A stretch of DNA of 64,000 nucleotides. Source: Copromyces sp. CBS 386.78. Its lineage: Eukaryota > Ascomycota > Sordariomycetes > Sordariales > Sordariaceae. Within the stretch, counting starts at the first letter, position 1, and every line of letters starts with the position of its first letter. The notes under the pieces are model-generated. The model ran no database searches. It worked only from the letters and a program-made list of their open reading frames with translations, and had not been told where the DNA came from. The position numbers and the translations under genes are program-made. This document shows positions 36,825 to 46,285 of this stretch, one piece after another. The stretch spans positions 372,001-436,000 of the forward strand of contig MU839081.1 of assembly GCA_030685235.1 (NCBI GenBank), given 5' to 3'.

Positions 36825-38642
36825 CTAGAACCCAAAACCCTCATTATGGAACCACACCTCCCTCCCCTCCCTCACATACCTCCCAACCTGTCTCCTGACC
36901 TGCTTCCCTATCTTGGTCGGTCCACAAACCAGAATCGCCACGCGCTCCTCCGGTCCATGGCCAAAGACCTCATCAACCACCTTTTTCAAATCTGGTCTCG
37001 TCCGACGCTCTTTAGGCACACCGGTAACCCTCCCATCCGCCGTCTTCCTCAGGGTGTTCATCTCCAGAGCCACAGCACCATCATTTCCTCCCCCGAGATA
37101 AACCAAAGGCGGGTTCTCAGCCGAGTCAACGCCGCTACCAACTCCAGTTCCGTCTTCCTGTGCGGAAGACCTGTTGCCAGTCAAGTATATATGCACATTC
37201 GGGTCATTCAATATGTCTCTAGCACCATTTTCGGTAACCGCCCACGTGGCTTCCCCGGCTGTGCGCACCGTCCAGACCATTTCCACCTTGGTCTCCGGGT
37301 TCTCAGCGACAATGCCGCGATAAAGCGGGATAGTAAAGGTGGCGCCTACGCCGCCGGCGATGAGCAAAATGCGGTCGAATCCGGAGCCGAGAGAGAGCGC
37401 AGGGAAGTGTTTGGCGGCGCCGTAAGGACCTTCAATGTTGAGGAGTGCTTTCTTGGCTGTTGGTGAAGGAGAAGAGGCGAAGCGAGCAAGCCCCTTGGTC
37501 ATCGGCCCCTCCCGCTGCCTCGCCACAAGCGTAAGCTCTCCCGAGTCCTGATCCACGTGTGCAATGGTAAACGGGTTGAACATGAACTCAAACAGGACCT
37601 CGGCGGCATTGTTAGCGGCCTTGACGTCTTTCCTGCGGAACGCACTGCGAGTGGCGGGGGGTACGTTAACGTAGACGTGGGCGCCCGGCGCCACTCCGCG
37701 GAGGAAGTGGTTCTGGCGCTGGCGGGGAACGGGGACTTTGATTTTGATGAGCGAGGTACCCGGGATGGAGGAAATGGTGGTTTCCACAGTGATGGTGTCG
37801 CGCTTGCGGAAGCCGATGTCTAGCAAAAAGACTCCCAAGGCTTCGAGCATGTACTTGCGCGAGGAGGCGGCGTGGAACCAAAGGACAAGCGGCAGACCTA
37901 GGGCGATGAGAAGGTGGGTGACGAAGAAGACGCGGTAGGAGAGCTTGCGGAGAGGACGCAGGGCTGTGGTGATCATCAGGTTGAGGCCAAAGAAGGACAG
38001 CATGCCGTAGATGACCACGGGCGACTGTAATTTGGCCAGCAGGATGCTGTTCTGGATGAAGTAGTTGTAGTAGAAGATGGTGTGCAGGCTGAGCAGGAAG
38101 GTGGTGACGCGGGCGAGCACGCGGTGCCACCGGTTGGTTTCCTCGTGCGAGAGCTTGAGGGTCCAGGAGACGGGGTTGAAGGACTTGAGGGTCAACATGT
38201 ACTGCATTGGGTATTGCGAGACGGCGATGATGCCGAAGCGCTTGGTCAAGTGCATGTAATCACGGCCGGTGCCGGCTACGCAGAGGACTAGCAGCCAGAC
38301 TGCCCAGAAGATGCCGCCGGCCCATTGGTCTCGTTGACCCAGGACTTCCCCGAAGGCGACAACATCCTCGCCGAGCCACCAGCGTAACTTGGACCACCCA
38401 TTGCCTTGCTTTCGGGTGTTGAAGGAGTCGGAGCTGGGGACTGCGGTGTAGTCCCTCTTCTGACGGGATGAGGAGGACTTGTTGACGGTTTGGTAAAGCC
38501 AGATCAGGCCGATGGGAATCAAAGCCGAAAGCTGGGCGTAGAGAGCATATCTGTCGAGAGACAGGCGGCGGGCATGCACCTCGGCCTGGGAGAGGTTGAG
38601 GAACTGGTACGGCCAGTCCATCTTGGGGTGGAGATCAATCAA
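36825..38642 (-). CDS. Ferric-reductase/NOX-like transmembrane oxidoreductase
   Basis: Membrane flavocytochrome that should pass electrons from NADPH through FAD and two hemes across a membrane. Single exon, 605 residues. Two helices carry the heme ligands as H-x13-H pairs: His 173/187 and His 243/257. The FAD site, usually HPFT, reads NPFT here (near 356-359). NADPH-side motifs are present: GPYG near 405, IAGGVGATFTIPL near 428-440 and VCGP near the C-terminus. The protein ends in an aromatic HNEGFGF. The N-terminus is short, without a secretion signal or extracellular domain, with an early membrane segment near 35-50 followed by a Ser/Lys-rich loop. The substrate (metal or oxygen) cannot be told from the sequence. 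The start ATG at 38642 is reasonable; Met 8 is an alternative. Confidence 0.86.
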   Translation of the reverse strand: MIDLHPKMDWPYQFLNLSQAEVHARRLSLDRYALYAQLSALIPIGLIWLYQTVNKSSSSRQKRDYTAVPSSDSFNTRKQGNGWSKLRWWLGEDVVAFGEVLGQRDQWAGGIFWAVWLLVLCVAGTGRDYMHLTKRFGIIAVSQYPMQYMLTLKSFNPVSWTLKLSHEETNRWHRVLARVTTFLLSLHTIFYYNYFIQNSILLAKLQSPVVIYGMLSFFGLNLMITTALRPLRKLSYRVFFVTHLLIALGLPLVLWFHAASSRKYMLEALGVFLLDIGFRKRDTITVETTISSIPGTSLIKIKVPVPRQRQNHFLRGVAPGAHVYVNVPPATRSAFRRKDVKAANNAAEVLFEFMFNPFTIAHVDQDSGELTLVARQREGPMTKGLARFASSPSPTAKKALLNIEGPYGAAKHFPALSLGSGFDRILLIAGGVGATFTIPLYRGIVAENPETKVEMVWTVRTAGEATWAVTENGARDILNDPNVHIYLTGNRSSAQEDGTGVGSGVDSAENPPLVYLGGGNDGAVALEMNTLRKTADGRVTGVPKERRTRPDLKKVVDEVFGHGPEERVAILVCGPTKIGKQVRRQVGRYVREGREVWFHNEGFGF

Positions 38643-39126
38643 GTGAGAAAAGTGAAACGGGGGAGGTTCAGCGTTTGGAGAAAAGAAAACAATTGGACTG
38701 AGGAGGTCCGCTTCGTTGTTCGTCGTCCCGAGTCCCGTCGAGGCCGCTCGGCCCGTTGCATGTGGGGGAAGGAATGGGCCCCTGCCAAGATGAAAAGAGC
38801 AATTGTATGAGTTTTGATTGGTTAATGGCAGGAGAAGATCATCCTTAGCGCGGGCTGGGTCACAATTATCCCTGGCTCAGAGACGGAACTAGACTTCATC
38901 TTTTTTGCCCAACGTTAACATCACTGACATATATTACAGAACCATCCAGCCTTTTTAACCCCAGTGGTTGAGCCTGAATAACCTCTCCGATCTCAGACAT
39001 TAAATCCCAGACTCGATGCTACCGCTCATTTATTTGACCATCTGAGCCTTTTCCAGCAATGTCCCGTTTCTTTGGCATGTCAACGAGGGGTCAAATCAAC
39101 AACATGTCGGGCCCCACAAGAGCTGC
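38643..39126. other. Intergenic, divergent promoters
   Basis: A 480-bp spacer between the reductase-like gene and the RidA-like relic. No coding frame or repeat stands out. Confidence 0.6.
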
Positions 39127-39546
39127 ATGAGTCCACTTTGTACGTTAGCCTCAGCCAGGACTTATAACAGCCTTTCCTCGCGGCTATACTCCTCCTCAAA
39201 CTGTATTCAGTTTCCCCAACTCGGCAAGACAACACAAGACACAATGGCTCCGTCCCGCAAAGACAGTTCTGACCAGCAACTCCCCCAAGCCTATCCCGCA
39301 GCTGTCCCAGGCCGTGGTGTACAATGGCATGGTCTACTGCTAATGGACAACTTTGCTGCCATGAACGAGGCTTATGACGAGTTTATCACCTCTCAACCCA
39401 AGCCGGTACGTGTTTGCGCTTGATCGAGGCTTACATATATATCTCTGCAGTGCCGTACATGCGTCGCTGTTGCCCAGCTGCCCTACGGCAGTGATGTTGA
39501 GATTGAGTGCACTGCTTATCTCAATGCGCCGTCCGCAAAGCTCTAA
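39127..39546 (+). pseudogene. RidA/YjgF (Mmf1-like) relic with compensated lesions
   Basis: RidA enzymes hydrolyse reactive enamine/imine intermediates in mitochondria or cytosol. Exon 1 (39127-39405) opens with a Ser/Arg/Leu-rich mitochondrial-type presequence, then MAPS. The following about 30 codons are out of the RidA frame: in the +1 frame the same bases spell the expected start (AKTVLTSNSPKPIPQLSQ, then NGMVYC), implying one extra base near 39255. Directly after NGMVYC about 50 family residues (the SG.IG strand and the first helix) are missing, and the text resumes in the ATG frame at MDNFAAMNEAYDEF. A 45-bp intron (39406-39450) and exon 2 (39451-39546) then give an intact C-terminal part with the conserved Arg of CRTCVAV. 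The two lesions cancel, so a 124-residue frame stays open. Without its core the protein should not fold as RidA. Confidence 0.8.
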
Positions 39547-39946
39547 AGCTGAATTGAAACTTGAGTGCTTAGTCAACAATGTCCAGTTGTACAAAAACTT
39601 GGAGTGTATTTGTCTCGTCCCACATGCTGCAGAACCAGTGTGGCACCAACAGCTCTCCTCACCCAGTACGCCATCCTTCAAATTCAACAAGTCAGAAAAA
39701 TACACACAGTGGTCAGCCGGCGGAACAAGACAAAAGCTCGGGCCACATTTGCTTCTGACGTAATTAGTTACGTTGTACTTTATCGTTCTAACCAACCCAA
39801 CTCCAATTGGTAAAAGCGCCGTGCACACTGCAAGAAAAAAAGAGGACAACTTTTCCCACCCATCCACCTTCTCTTTTTCAACATCACCACCAATACCTAT
39901 CGCTCAACCGAATTACCAGGTCGAGTCCAACACGTCAGGGAATGAA
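39547..39946. other. Short intergenic, leader of LETM1-domain gene
   Basis: A 400-bp spacer. The open frame of the next gene extends upstream to 39773, but its first codon there and the residues before 39947 do not look like conserved protein, so this part is treated as leader. Confidence 0.55.
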
Positions 39947-41458
39947 ATGATATCCAGGATACCACTCAGCGCCCGGAGCGCTTGCCGCCATGCTTCCAGC
40001 GCCCCCTCTCGACTGAGGTCAACAACGGGCCTCCTCGCCATCGCCCAGTCGCAGCAGCCTTCCATTTCTCAACTCTCCTTGAGCGCTCGCTCATTTTCGT
40101 CAACTACACGCAACTCCTTCAAACCGACCTTCCCCCGCCACGACGAACCCTCCCAAAATGACATCCTCGAGCAACAAGCTCGACACGGCGTCAACCCGCC
40201 CTACACCACCCGTCCCCCACCTCTCAACCTGCCCGAGCGCCAGCCCGACGCCTCCACCTTCTCCCACCTCCTCGCCACCGGCAAGGCCTACGTGACCTTC
40301 TACAAGACCGGCCTCCGCCAAGTCGTCACCAACTTCAAGCTCCTCCGCGCCGTCGGCAAAGGCGGCGAGGGCCCCATCGCGCGCTCCGAGAACCCCATTA
40401 CCGATGCCGACTGCATCGACGGCTACCTCCGCTTCCGCACCCGCGGCTCGCTGCTGCTGTACAGGCGCATGAAGCACGACCTCAACAAGCTGCCCGTTTT
40501 CGCCCTGCTGCTGCTCGTGTGCGGCGAGTTCACGCCCTTTGTCGTGCTGGCTGTGCCGACCATCGTGCCCTATACGTGTCGGATTCCGAAACAGGTGGAC
40601 AAGATTCTCAAGCGGATCGAGGAGAAGAGGGCAGCGGCCCTGGATGAGTTGGTTGGGGAAGTGTATGAGGAGGATGATTACCACTTGGTTGATCTCAACG
40701 ATCAGTTGAAGGAGCAGGGTACAGAACTCGACGTCACCGAAGTCACTGCCGAGGATCTCGCAGCATGGAAGGTGAAAGCGCAGGAGATGACTGAGGAGGA
40801 GAAAGAAGAATACGAATCCGAAATTAGGCAGTGCGAGGAGATAGTTAAGGACCAAAGGGAGAGGAGGGGAGAGACCGGAAAGGAAGTCGACCCGCGCCCG
40901 ATCCGCGAGCAGGCGCAAGAGTGGGTGGACCTAGCCCGTGCCGACCGTGAGAAGCGGGGGGGTTACCGTGTGGAGATTGACGTCTTCCCCATGACGGCCA
41001 GCGAAGCACTTGAACAGCTCGACCCCCTCAGCGCCGACTGCGAGCTGTTCAACATGCTGGACGCTTTGGCCCGCACCTACGATGTCTCCAGCTGGTGGGG
41101 TCCCGCCGGAAGGGAGCGAGGCGTGCACAAGCACATGCGCTTCCTGGCTGTCGACACGGAGCTGTTGGAGAAGGACGGTGGTGTAGAGGCGTTGGAGGAC
41201 GAGGAGGTGGTGTTGGCGTGCATTGACAGGGGCATCGATGTAAGAGGCCGCAAACAGGAGGACTTGAGGTATGTCCTGGAGAAGTGGGTGATCTTGACAC
41301 ATGTGTTGGCTAAGGACCGGGAGGATTGTTTGAGGAGGATGGCGGTGTTGGGGACGTGTCCGGAGATTCTGTGGCCGGGTATCCCTTGGCCGGAGGAGTC
41401 GGGGGAGGTTCGCGAAGAATCAGTAGAGGCAGAGGAGAAGGAGAAGGAGAAGGAGTAA
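39947..41458 (+). CDS. LETM1-domain mitochondrial membrane protein
   Basis: LETM1-type proteins sit in the mitochondrial inner membrane and act in K+/H+ exchange and in binding mitochondrial ribosomes. Single exon, 503 residues from the ATG at 39947 (MISRIPLSARSACRHASS), chosen because it starts an Arg/Ser-rich presequence ending near residue 55. The domain begins near 108 (HLLATGKAYVTFYKTGLRQV), followed by a basic RRMKHDLNKLP and one hydrophobic span at about 182-209 with GEFTPFVVLAVP, the Pro-containing LETM1 membrane segment. A long acidic, helical region follows (about 215-330). The end is a run of Glu/Lys. It is shorter and more charged than true Letm1/Mdm38, so it is best called a LETM1 RBD-domain paralog; ion transport is not proven. 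Confidence 0.8.
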   Translation: MISRIPLSARSACRHASSAPSRLRSTTGLLAIAQSQQPSISQLSLSARSFSSTTRNSFKPTFPRHDEPSQNDILEQQARHGVNPPYTTRPPPLNLPERQPDASTFSHLLATGKAYVTFYKTGLRQVVTNFKLLRAVGKGGEGPIARSENPITDADCIDGYLRFRTRGSLLLYRRMKHDLNKLPVFALLLLVCGEFTPFVVLAVPTIVPYTCRIPKQVDKILKRIEEKRAAALDELVGEVYEEDDYHLVDLNDQLKEQGTELDVTEVTAEDLAAWKVKAQEMTEEEKEEYESEIRQCEEIVKDQRERRGETGKEVDPRPIREQAQEWVDLARADREKRGGYRVEIDVFPMTASEALEQLDPLSADCELFNMLDALARTYDVSSWWGPAGRERGVHKHMRFLAVDTELLEKDGGVEALEDEEVVLACIDRGIDVRGRKQEDLRYVLEKWVILTHVLAKDREDCLRRMAVLGTCPEILWPGIPWPEESGEVREESVEAEEKEKEKE

Positions 41459-41971
41459 AACTCGAGAGCAAGGAAGATGGGAAATGATACCCGAGATACG
41501 CACGTATTATCGCACTGGCCTGGTTCGGTTAGGTGCTCGACTTGTTTTAGTGTATACGTTTGATGATAATGATAACCGATGCATAGATTACTAGACCTAG
41601 TGCGCGTTACTTGACACTCGTAAGACACCATCTCCCTGTTAAACCATCCCTTTTCCAACTCAGCTTCTCTTCTTCCAGACAATCTATCTATACTAACCAT
41701 TCTGAACCCCAGATACTCGATTCCTCTATCTTCCCTTCCTCCTCACCATTTCCCACCGGTGCCTCTCCTCACCAGCTAGTGCCCTAGCCTCCGGGCATAA
41801 CTTTCGATCCCGTCCCTATCTCCTTCTCTTTTACTTCCCCTCTCCTTCTCCTTCAAATCGAGAACCCTAAATTTTACAAAATAGTAACGACTTTGCAAAA
41901 GTCATGGGGTAGTGTCTAGAATGTGTTCAGGTTTTTGGTAGATATCCTCAAGGGAAAATGGGTGTCTGGGT
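41459..41971. other. Intergenic spacer
   Basis: A 0.5-kb spacer between the LETM1-domain gene (+) and the first member of the small-protein cluster (-). Pyrimidine-rich on the plus strand around 41640-41870. No coding frame seen. Confidence 0.6.
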
Positions 41972-42629
41972 CTAGGTAGGGTTTCTCCTCTCCGCCCTTC
42001 TCCGTGACGTGACGTTGTCCTTGTCGTCTGCCACTTGCTCCTCCTCCTCACCGGCCACTGACTCTGACGACACAGGCTTCTCAAACTTCTTCCAAAACAC
42101 AGGATTGATCTTTTCAACATCCGCAACCGGCTTGCTGTCCTTTGCGAAATGGCCATTTCATTTCAATGCAGCCTTTCTCCCCTTTCTCGATCTTCAACTT
42201 CTCGAAATCCCAACTCGATCAGGATCTTCTCTGCAGTCTTTTCCTTCTCCACCATCTCCGCCTCGGTCTCAACCCCCTCTAATCGATAATAGATCGGACA
42301 ATCATGCAGGATAGGTGCATTTATCAATTTCAATATTTCTTTTCCGCCGCGCTTGGTGGGAAGTCTCTCCAGGGGTCCCCGTCGTATTGAGCCTGTAAAG
42401 CGCTTTCCATTCGTCATGGTGGAAAAAAAATTTAAGAAATGTTTCTCCAACCTTCGTACCGTTTTCTGGTGAGAGGTTTCTTGTCTTCCTTCCCTTGAAC
42501 CCGGAGGTGTAGATGGAGGACCCCGAGTTCAAAGCGCGGCTCCTCAGTCTCGTGACATTTGGCGCGCTGGGTACCTCTGGCAGGTGATGCTGGAGCTGAG
42601 TGGTCTCGTGGTTCTTGGTGTTGGGACAT
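41972..42629 (-). pseudogene. Cluster family copy A, frameshifted relic
   Basis: Reads as a degraded copy of the local family. It starts like the others (MSQHQ at 42629) and shows LT......W, but the frame then breaks in a run of eight A/T at about 42423-42430 and continues in another frame (FFFHHDEWKALYRLN). It breaks again near 42340-42370 (then EKTAEKILIELGFREVE), and again near 42165 (then CIEMKWPF). A last open stretch, in yet another frame, ends at a stop at 41972. The order of motifs matches the intact copies, so this is one gene with about four shifts. The homopolymer shift could be a sequencing error; the others are unlikely to be. Confidence 0.65.
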
Positions 42630-43188
42630 TCAGGTGATGTCTGTAAGCATCTTGGGACGGAAAATAACTGTTGTGTTCAAGAGCAGGGGAACAATCTTGT
42701 TAGTTGGGCAAGATATGGGGGAGTGGCTGGCGGGTTATCCAAGGATATGTAGACGTACTGACCGTTGTATCTTACAAGTACCAACTTCTTTCATGAGTGT
42801 ATAATTACACATGACCCAGATAAGCGCCATCCTGTACTACTCCAACCGCGCGTTATTGCTATCTTGCCCTGTTGGTTCCATTACTCGGCCTCAATCATTG
42901 TGTTGGCAGCATCGACACCGGAACTGCGAGACCAACCAAACAATGCAAGTGATTGTTTTGGTATACTCAACACCGTTCTCAAAGATCAAAGAACATATCC
43001 GGGTTGTTTTGGTAATGAATTTACACCATGCTAGCTGAGTAAGCAAATACGGAAGAAGCTGGGATTCTGAGTTTCAAAGACGATGGTAACGGTTTTTGCC
43101 AAGTCATTGCGCAGTGTCCACGGATGGAAATTCAGCCATGTATTGATTCCCCCTTTTGCTTCAGTTACTGACTCGGACGTGCGACGGC
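42630..43188. other. Intergenic spacer in cluster
   Basis: A 0.56-kb spacer between copies A and B. Only short open frames; no clear family motif or repeat module recognised here. Confidence 0.5.
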
Positions 43189-43734
43189 TCATGCTTCTAA
43201 CTCAAGTAAGTACCAGAACCCGCTCTCCTCCAGCCGCTTTGCATCCGGGACAGAGCCATTAGGGGAGGGCCATCTCATCTCCAAACTCAGTCTTGTCGAC
43301 AGTGTTTCATGGAACCCAAATCTTTCCAGAATACGCTTTGCGTTCACTGCCTTTCTCTCTACTTCCTCTTGAGTGCAAAACGATTGGGTTGATTTGAGCC
43401 GGGCCACGCGCATCCCACGGAGCACTAATTCTTCGTCGTAAAGTTCATCTCGTTGGGTGTAGTAACAATCGTAGGCTGTAAGCTCTACCCATGTGGTTGA
43501 GGCGTGGAGGGTGTTGAAGAAGGCTCTCCATTTTTCGTATTCGTCCCGGGTGAGCCACCCACTTCCGGCGATAGATATTTCGAGGGTTTTAACTTGTAGG
43601 GGAAGAGCGGACTGCCAATATCGGGCTGGGTATTGGAACATTATCTGATGTTTGTCAACGATATCAAGGGGGATATTACTTGGGTGTGTTCTTCCAGCGG
43701 TTGAGGAGATTATGTTTGGGGGATTTTTGTGCAT
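43189..43734 (-). CDS. Cluster family copy B, unknown small protein
   Basis: Not recognised as any known family. Single open frame of 181 residues from the ATG at 43734. It shares the order of motifs of its neighbours: LTRDEYEKWRAFFNTL, a conserved Trp, then an Arg/Lys/Glu helix AVNAKRILERFGF, then LSLEMRWPSPNG in place of MKWGYPDRE. The usual C-terminal W..YIQW motif is absent and the end is short (WYLLELEA). No signal peptide, membrane span or cysteine cluster is visible, so a soluble intracellular protein is likely. It is the most diverged of the open copies. Confidence 0.6.
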   Translation of the reverse strand: MHKNPPNIISSTAGRTHPSNIPLDIVDKHQIMFQYPARYWQSALPLQVKTLEISIAGSGWLTRDEYEKWRAFFNTLHASTTWVELTAYDCYYTQRDELYDEELVLRGMRVARLKSTQSFCTQEEVERKAVNAKRILERFGFHETLSTRLSLEMRWPSPNGSVPDAKRLEESGFWYLLELEA

Positions 43735-44209
43735 TGAGACCGGGAGTGGAGAGTAACTGGTGGCCTATTCAGAGAATATATATAAGTAGGCGTACTAAGC
43801 ATACGATCCTTCATGTGCCATTCTGATTCTGGTTTGTATATCGACGCGTTGACAAATGACACATATGAACGCACGCCTGAAGTGTGATTCCTGTGTTTTA
43901 TTCCAAGTCTCTTCTCTTGGTTTCGTCCTCTATCTCAACAGTGGTGTCGGTAATATTTGACAGGTGAACTGCCAGACTGACAAGAGAATGCAGATATCTG
44001 CTCATACCTAACAGTTGCCTCAATATTCATAGAAAAACTCACGATCTTCCTCGCGGTGCTTGTGCGTAAGTATATCTACAGCAGCCGCTCCGATATCACC
44101 CACTTTAGTAATAAAACGTCTCCCTACAATCCTCGTTCCAGGCCCATTGATTCTAACTTCTTCCTCTTGTTTTACCATCGACTGCCTCCGGCGCCCGAGA
44201 GGCACCCTT
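43735..44209. other. Intergenic spacer in cluster
   Basis: A 0.47-kb spacer between copies B and C. A short minus-strand frame (44020-44274) runs past the stop of copy C in another frame but has no family motif; I do not call it. Confidence 0.5.
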
Positions 44210-44662
44210 TTATTGCCACTGGATGTACCGAAGCCAACGATGATCCGGAATACAATTGTCACAAATAATTCCAAGTCCCTCCACCAAGCCTGGAATTGTT
44301 CTTCTCAACACCTCACGATCCGGATAACCCCACTTCATCAAAATGTAGCTCATGCCCGGCCTCGTGACGTCGACAAATCCCAGTGATTTGAGTATCCTCA
44401 CGGCAGCCAGTGTTTTCTGTTGCGCCTCCCATTCGAATGCGAATGGCCCCATCAAAGACGGCCCAAGCTCCAATAAGGGATCTGAACTGCTCCATGGGCC
44501 CCACAGTCCTGGGTTGGGCGGTATGATCAATCTGTAAGTTGTGTAGCCGTTGAATGGTGGGAGAAAACTCTCCCAGAAAAACCTCCACATTTCGACTTGC
44601 TGAGGGGAAAGTAGACGGTCACGCTCCGTGAGTTGCACATAGATAGTTGTGGGAGCGAACAT
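44210..44662 (-). CDS. Cluster family copy C, unknown small protein
   Basis: Unknown family. From the ATG at 44662 (MFAPTTIYVQLTERD) the frame gives 150 residues. The same frame is open further upstream but only from a GTG at 44728, so either this ATG is used or a first exon is missing. Family motifs in order are VQLTERD, VEMWRFFWESF, a Gly/Pro-rich middle, LAAVRILKSLGF, LMKWGYPDREVLRRTIPGL, and the closing WLRYIQW right before the stop. The MKWGYPDRE and W..YIQW blocks are among the clearest in the cluster. No targeting signal is visible. Confidence 0.62.
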   Translation of the reverse strand: MFAPTTIYVQLTERDRLLSPQQVEMWRFFWESFLPPFNGYTTYRLIIPPNPGLWGPWSSSDPLLELGPSLMGPFAFEWEAQQKTLAAVRILKSLGFVDVTRPGMSYILMKWGYPDREVLRRTIPGLVEGLGIICDNCIPDHRWLRYIQWQ

Positions 44663-45256
44663 CTTTTGTCGCTTCGATGAAGGAGTGGTGCCCTGAGTAG
44701 TACTGGTAGATGTTGCTGAATAAAGCACCTTGTTCAGGTTGGCTAGTTGGACACGATGTTGGTTTGCGATGGAATGAGATGGATAGTTTTCGACAAAGCT
44801 TCTGGAGATGGCTTATGTTATGAGGCGGTAAAATGAGATGAGTAACGGTGAGTGTACGAGTTGTCGTGGATGGGATTTGAAGTATCAGAAACAAAACAAA
44901 ACAAAGCAGACGCAAACCCCTTTAACTGACCCCTTTCCTCTTTTTTTCGGGCAATACCTAGATACCACTAGTCTAGTAACGTAATTGCCGTCCTTCTAGT
45001 ACACATGCAGCATGCACCGTTGTTTGGTTCCTTCCATACCTGTGTTCTGAAAACAAAACTGGTAAATTGGTGTAGATTCAACACAACAACTTCCACTTGT
45101 AATGACCAACAGACAGCGCAGTTATCTCCCCATATCCAGGTAACACCTTCCTTTGAAATGACGAGCGCCTCCCTTGTTTCTCTCAAAATATTCAGGTACT
45201 GACAGCAGCTACATATCACCCATTTTCGGGCATTAGAACCTTCCTCTTGCTTGCCT
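44663..45256. other. Intergenic spacer with flank module 1
   Basis: Spacer between copies C and D on the plus-coordinate scale. Its right half holds repeated flank module 1. No coding frame beyond shadows is seen. Confidence 0.5.
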
Positions 45257-45268
45257 TCAACCGTCTAG
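45089..45268. repeat. Cluster flank module, copy 1
   Basis: A diverged repeat directly 3' of copy D and reaching into its stop region. Landmarks in plus-strand order are AATGACCAACAGACAGCGCA, TTATCTCC, CCTCCCTTGTTTCTC, TTCAGGTACTGAC, CACCCATT and CTTGCCTTCAACCGTCTAG. The same landmarks in the same order recur near 46820 and 49321, and the first ones near 48481 and 50555. Confidence 0.65.
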
Positions 45269-45940
45269 AGGTCCCTGCCCATTTGTTTCCTCTCCTTCAA
45301 GGTCAACTGTGTCACCTTCTATCTTCTCCTCGTCCTCTTCCGCATCCTTTTCCCACTGGATATGCTCCAACCACTCCTCGTCAGGATACAAGAACACCCG
45401 TTCCTCGATCTGGTAGGACGGAACATACAGCCCGCACCATGGAACAGTCCAATACAAAGTCGTAAAATTCTCCAAGATATTCTCAAGACTGGGGTGGCCC
45501 CATATCATGGAAAGGTGGTAAGCGCCAGGCAACGTATACGCTCCTTTGAACCCCAAAGTCTTGAGGATATCCACGGCAGCCGTGAACTTCTCTTCCGCCT
45601 CCTTTTGGCTGAATGTGCCCTCACCATCCAGGCTGACAACGTATTCCTGTCCCTGGTGATCAAATGGCTGGGGTCCGCTGTGCAGGTTGTAGCCTGTTTG
45701 GGAAATCCATCGCGGATCGTGAAGGAGAGTCTCGAAAAAGCTTGACCAGGCTTGATGGTCTTTTTCGGTGAGGTTGTAGATGTAGCGACCTAGAAGTAGG
45801 TCTAGCGTTTGGGCTGGATACTTCTGCTCCTTATCCTTCTTCCCTCTCTTCTCTTCATTCTTCTTGGTTGAGTGGGAAGAGATAGTGCCTTGAGCGCCAG
45901 ATGACGCTGAGAGAGGTTGTTCTTGCTGATTGCCAGACAT
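45257..45940 (-). CDS. Cluster family copy D, unknown small protein
   Basis: The longest intact member, 227 residues, single exon, ATG at 45940 (MSGNQQEQPLSAS, similar to the MSDNQ start of the next copy). A charged, Ser/Lys-rich N-terminal 40 residues precede the conserved part: LGRYIYNLTEKD, AWSSFFETLLHDPRW, TGYNLHSGP, EAEEKFTAAVDILKTLGF, LSMIWGHPSLE, and WLEHIQW near residue 196-202. A Glu/Asp-rich tail follows. The pattern suggests an alpha/beta fold with exposed Trp residues, but no known domain is recognised and no catalytic motif is evident. It is on the same strand as all the other copies and does not overlap them, so each copy probably has its own promoter. Confidence 0.7.
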   Translation of the reverse strand: MSGNQQEQPLSASSGAQGTISSHSTKKNEEKRGKKDKEQKYPAQTLDLLLGRYIYNLTEKDHQAWSSFFETLLHDPRWISQTGYNLHSGPQPFDHQGQEYVVSLDGEGTFSQKEAEEKFTAAVDILKTLGFKGAYTLPGAYHLSMIWGHPSLENILENFTTLYWTVPWCGLYVPSYQIEERVFLYPDEEWLEHIQWEKDAEEDEEKIEGDTVDLEGEETNGQGPLDG

Positions 45941-46285
45941 CTTGCTAGCGTAGGTAGGATGTTGAATGTCTCGGTGTCTTCGAAGTATTGGCCTGGACGC
46001 GTTTCCAGATTGCAGGTTGGAAACGATTTTGTTTGTGAATGGGAATTAATCCGCGGTTTTCGAGTCTTGGCTTGGGGTGTAGGTCAAAGTGCGAAGTTTG
46101 GTTGGATCGAGGGTCAAGGGATGGTGGGCGACTGGTGTAATATACCTCTAGGTACACCTCTATACATGCGAGCGTACGTGCATTCGAGACTCACTTCCTT
46201 GTTTTTTTTTGGCGGTGCCCAACAGATGATTCACCGAACTGACGTGTGTCGAGGTTACCTTATGCACGCAATGCGCGGTTGGCAT

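Noticed and set aside
40100..40918. 272-codon minus-strand frame opposite the LETM1-domain gene
   Set aside because: Antisense shadow; no domain, while the plus strand has clear LETM1 motifs.
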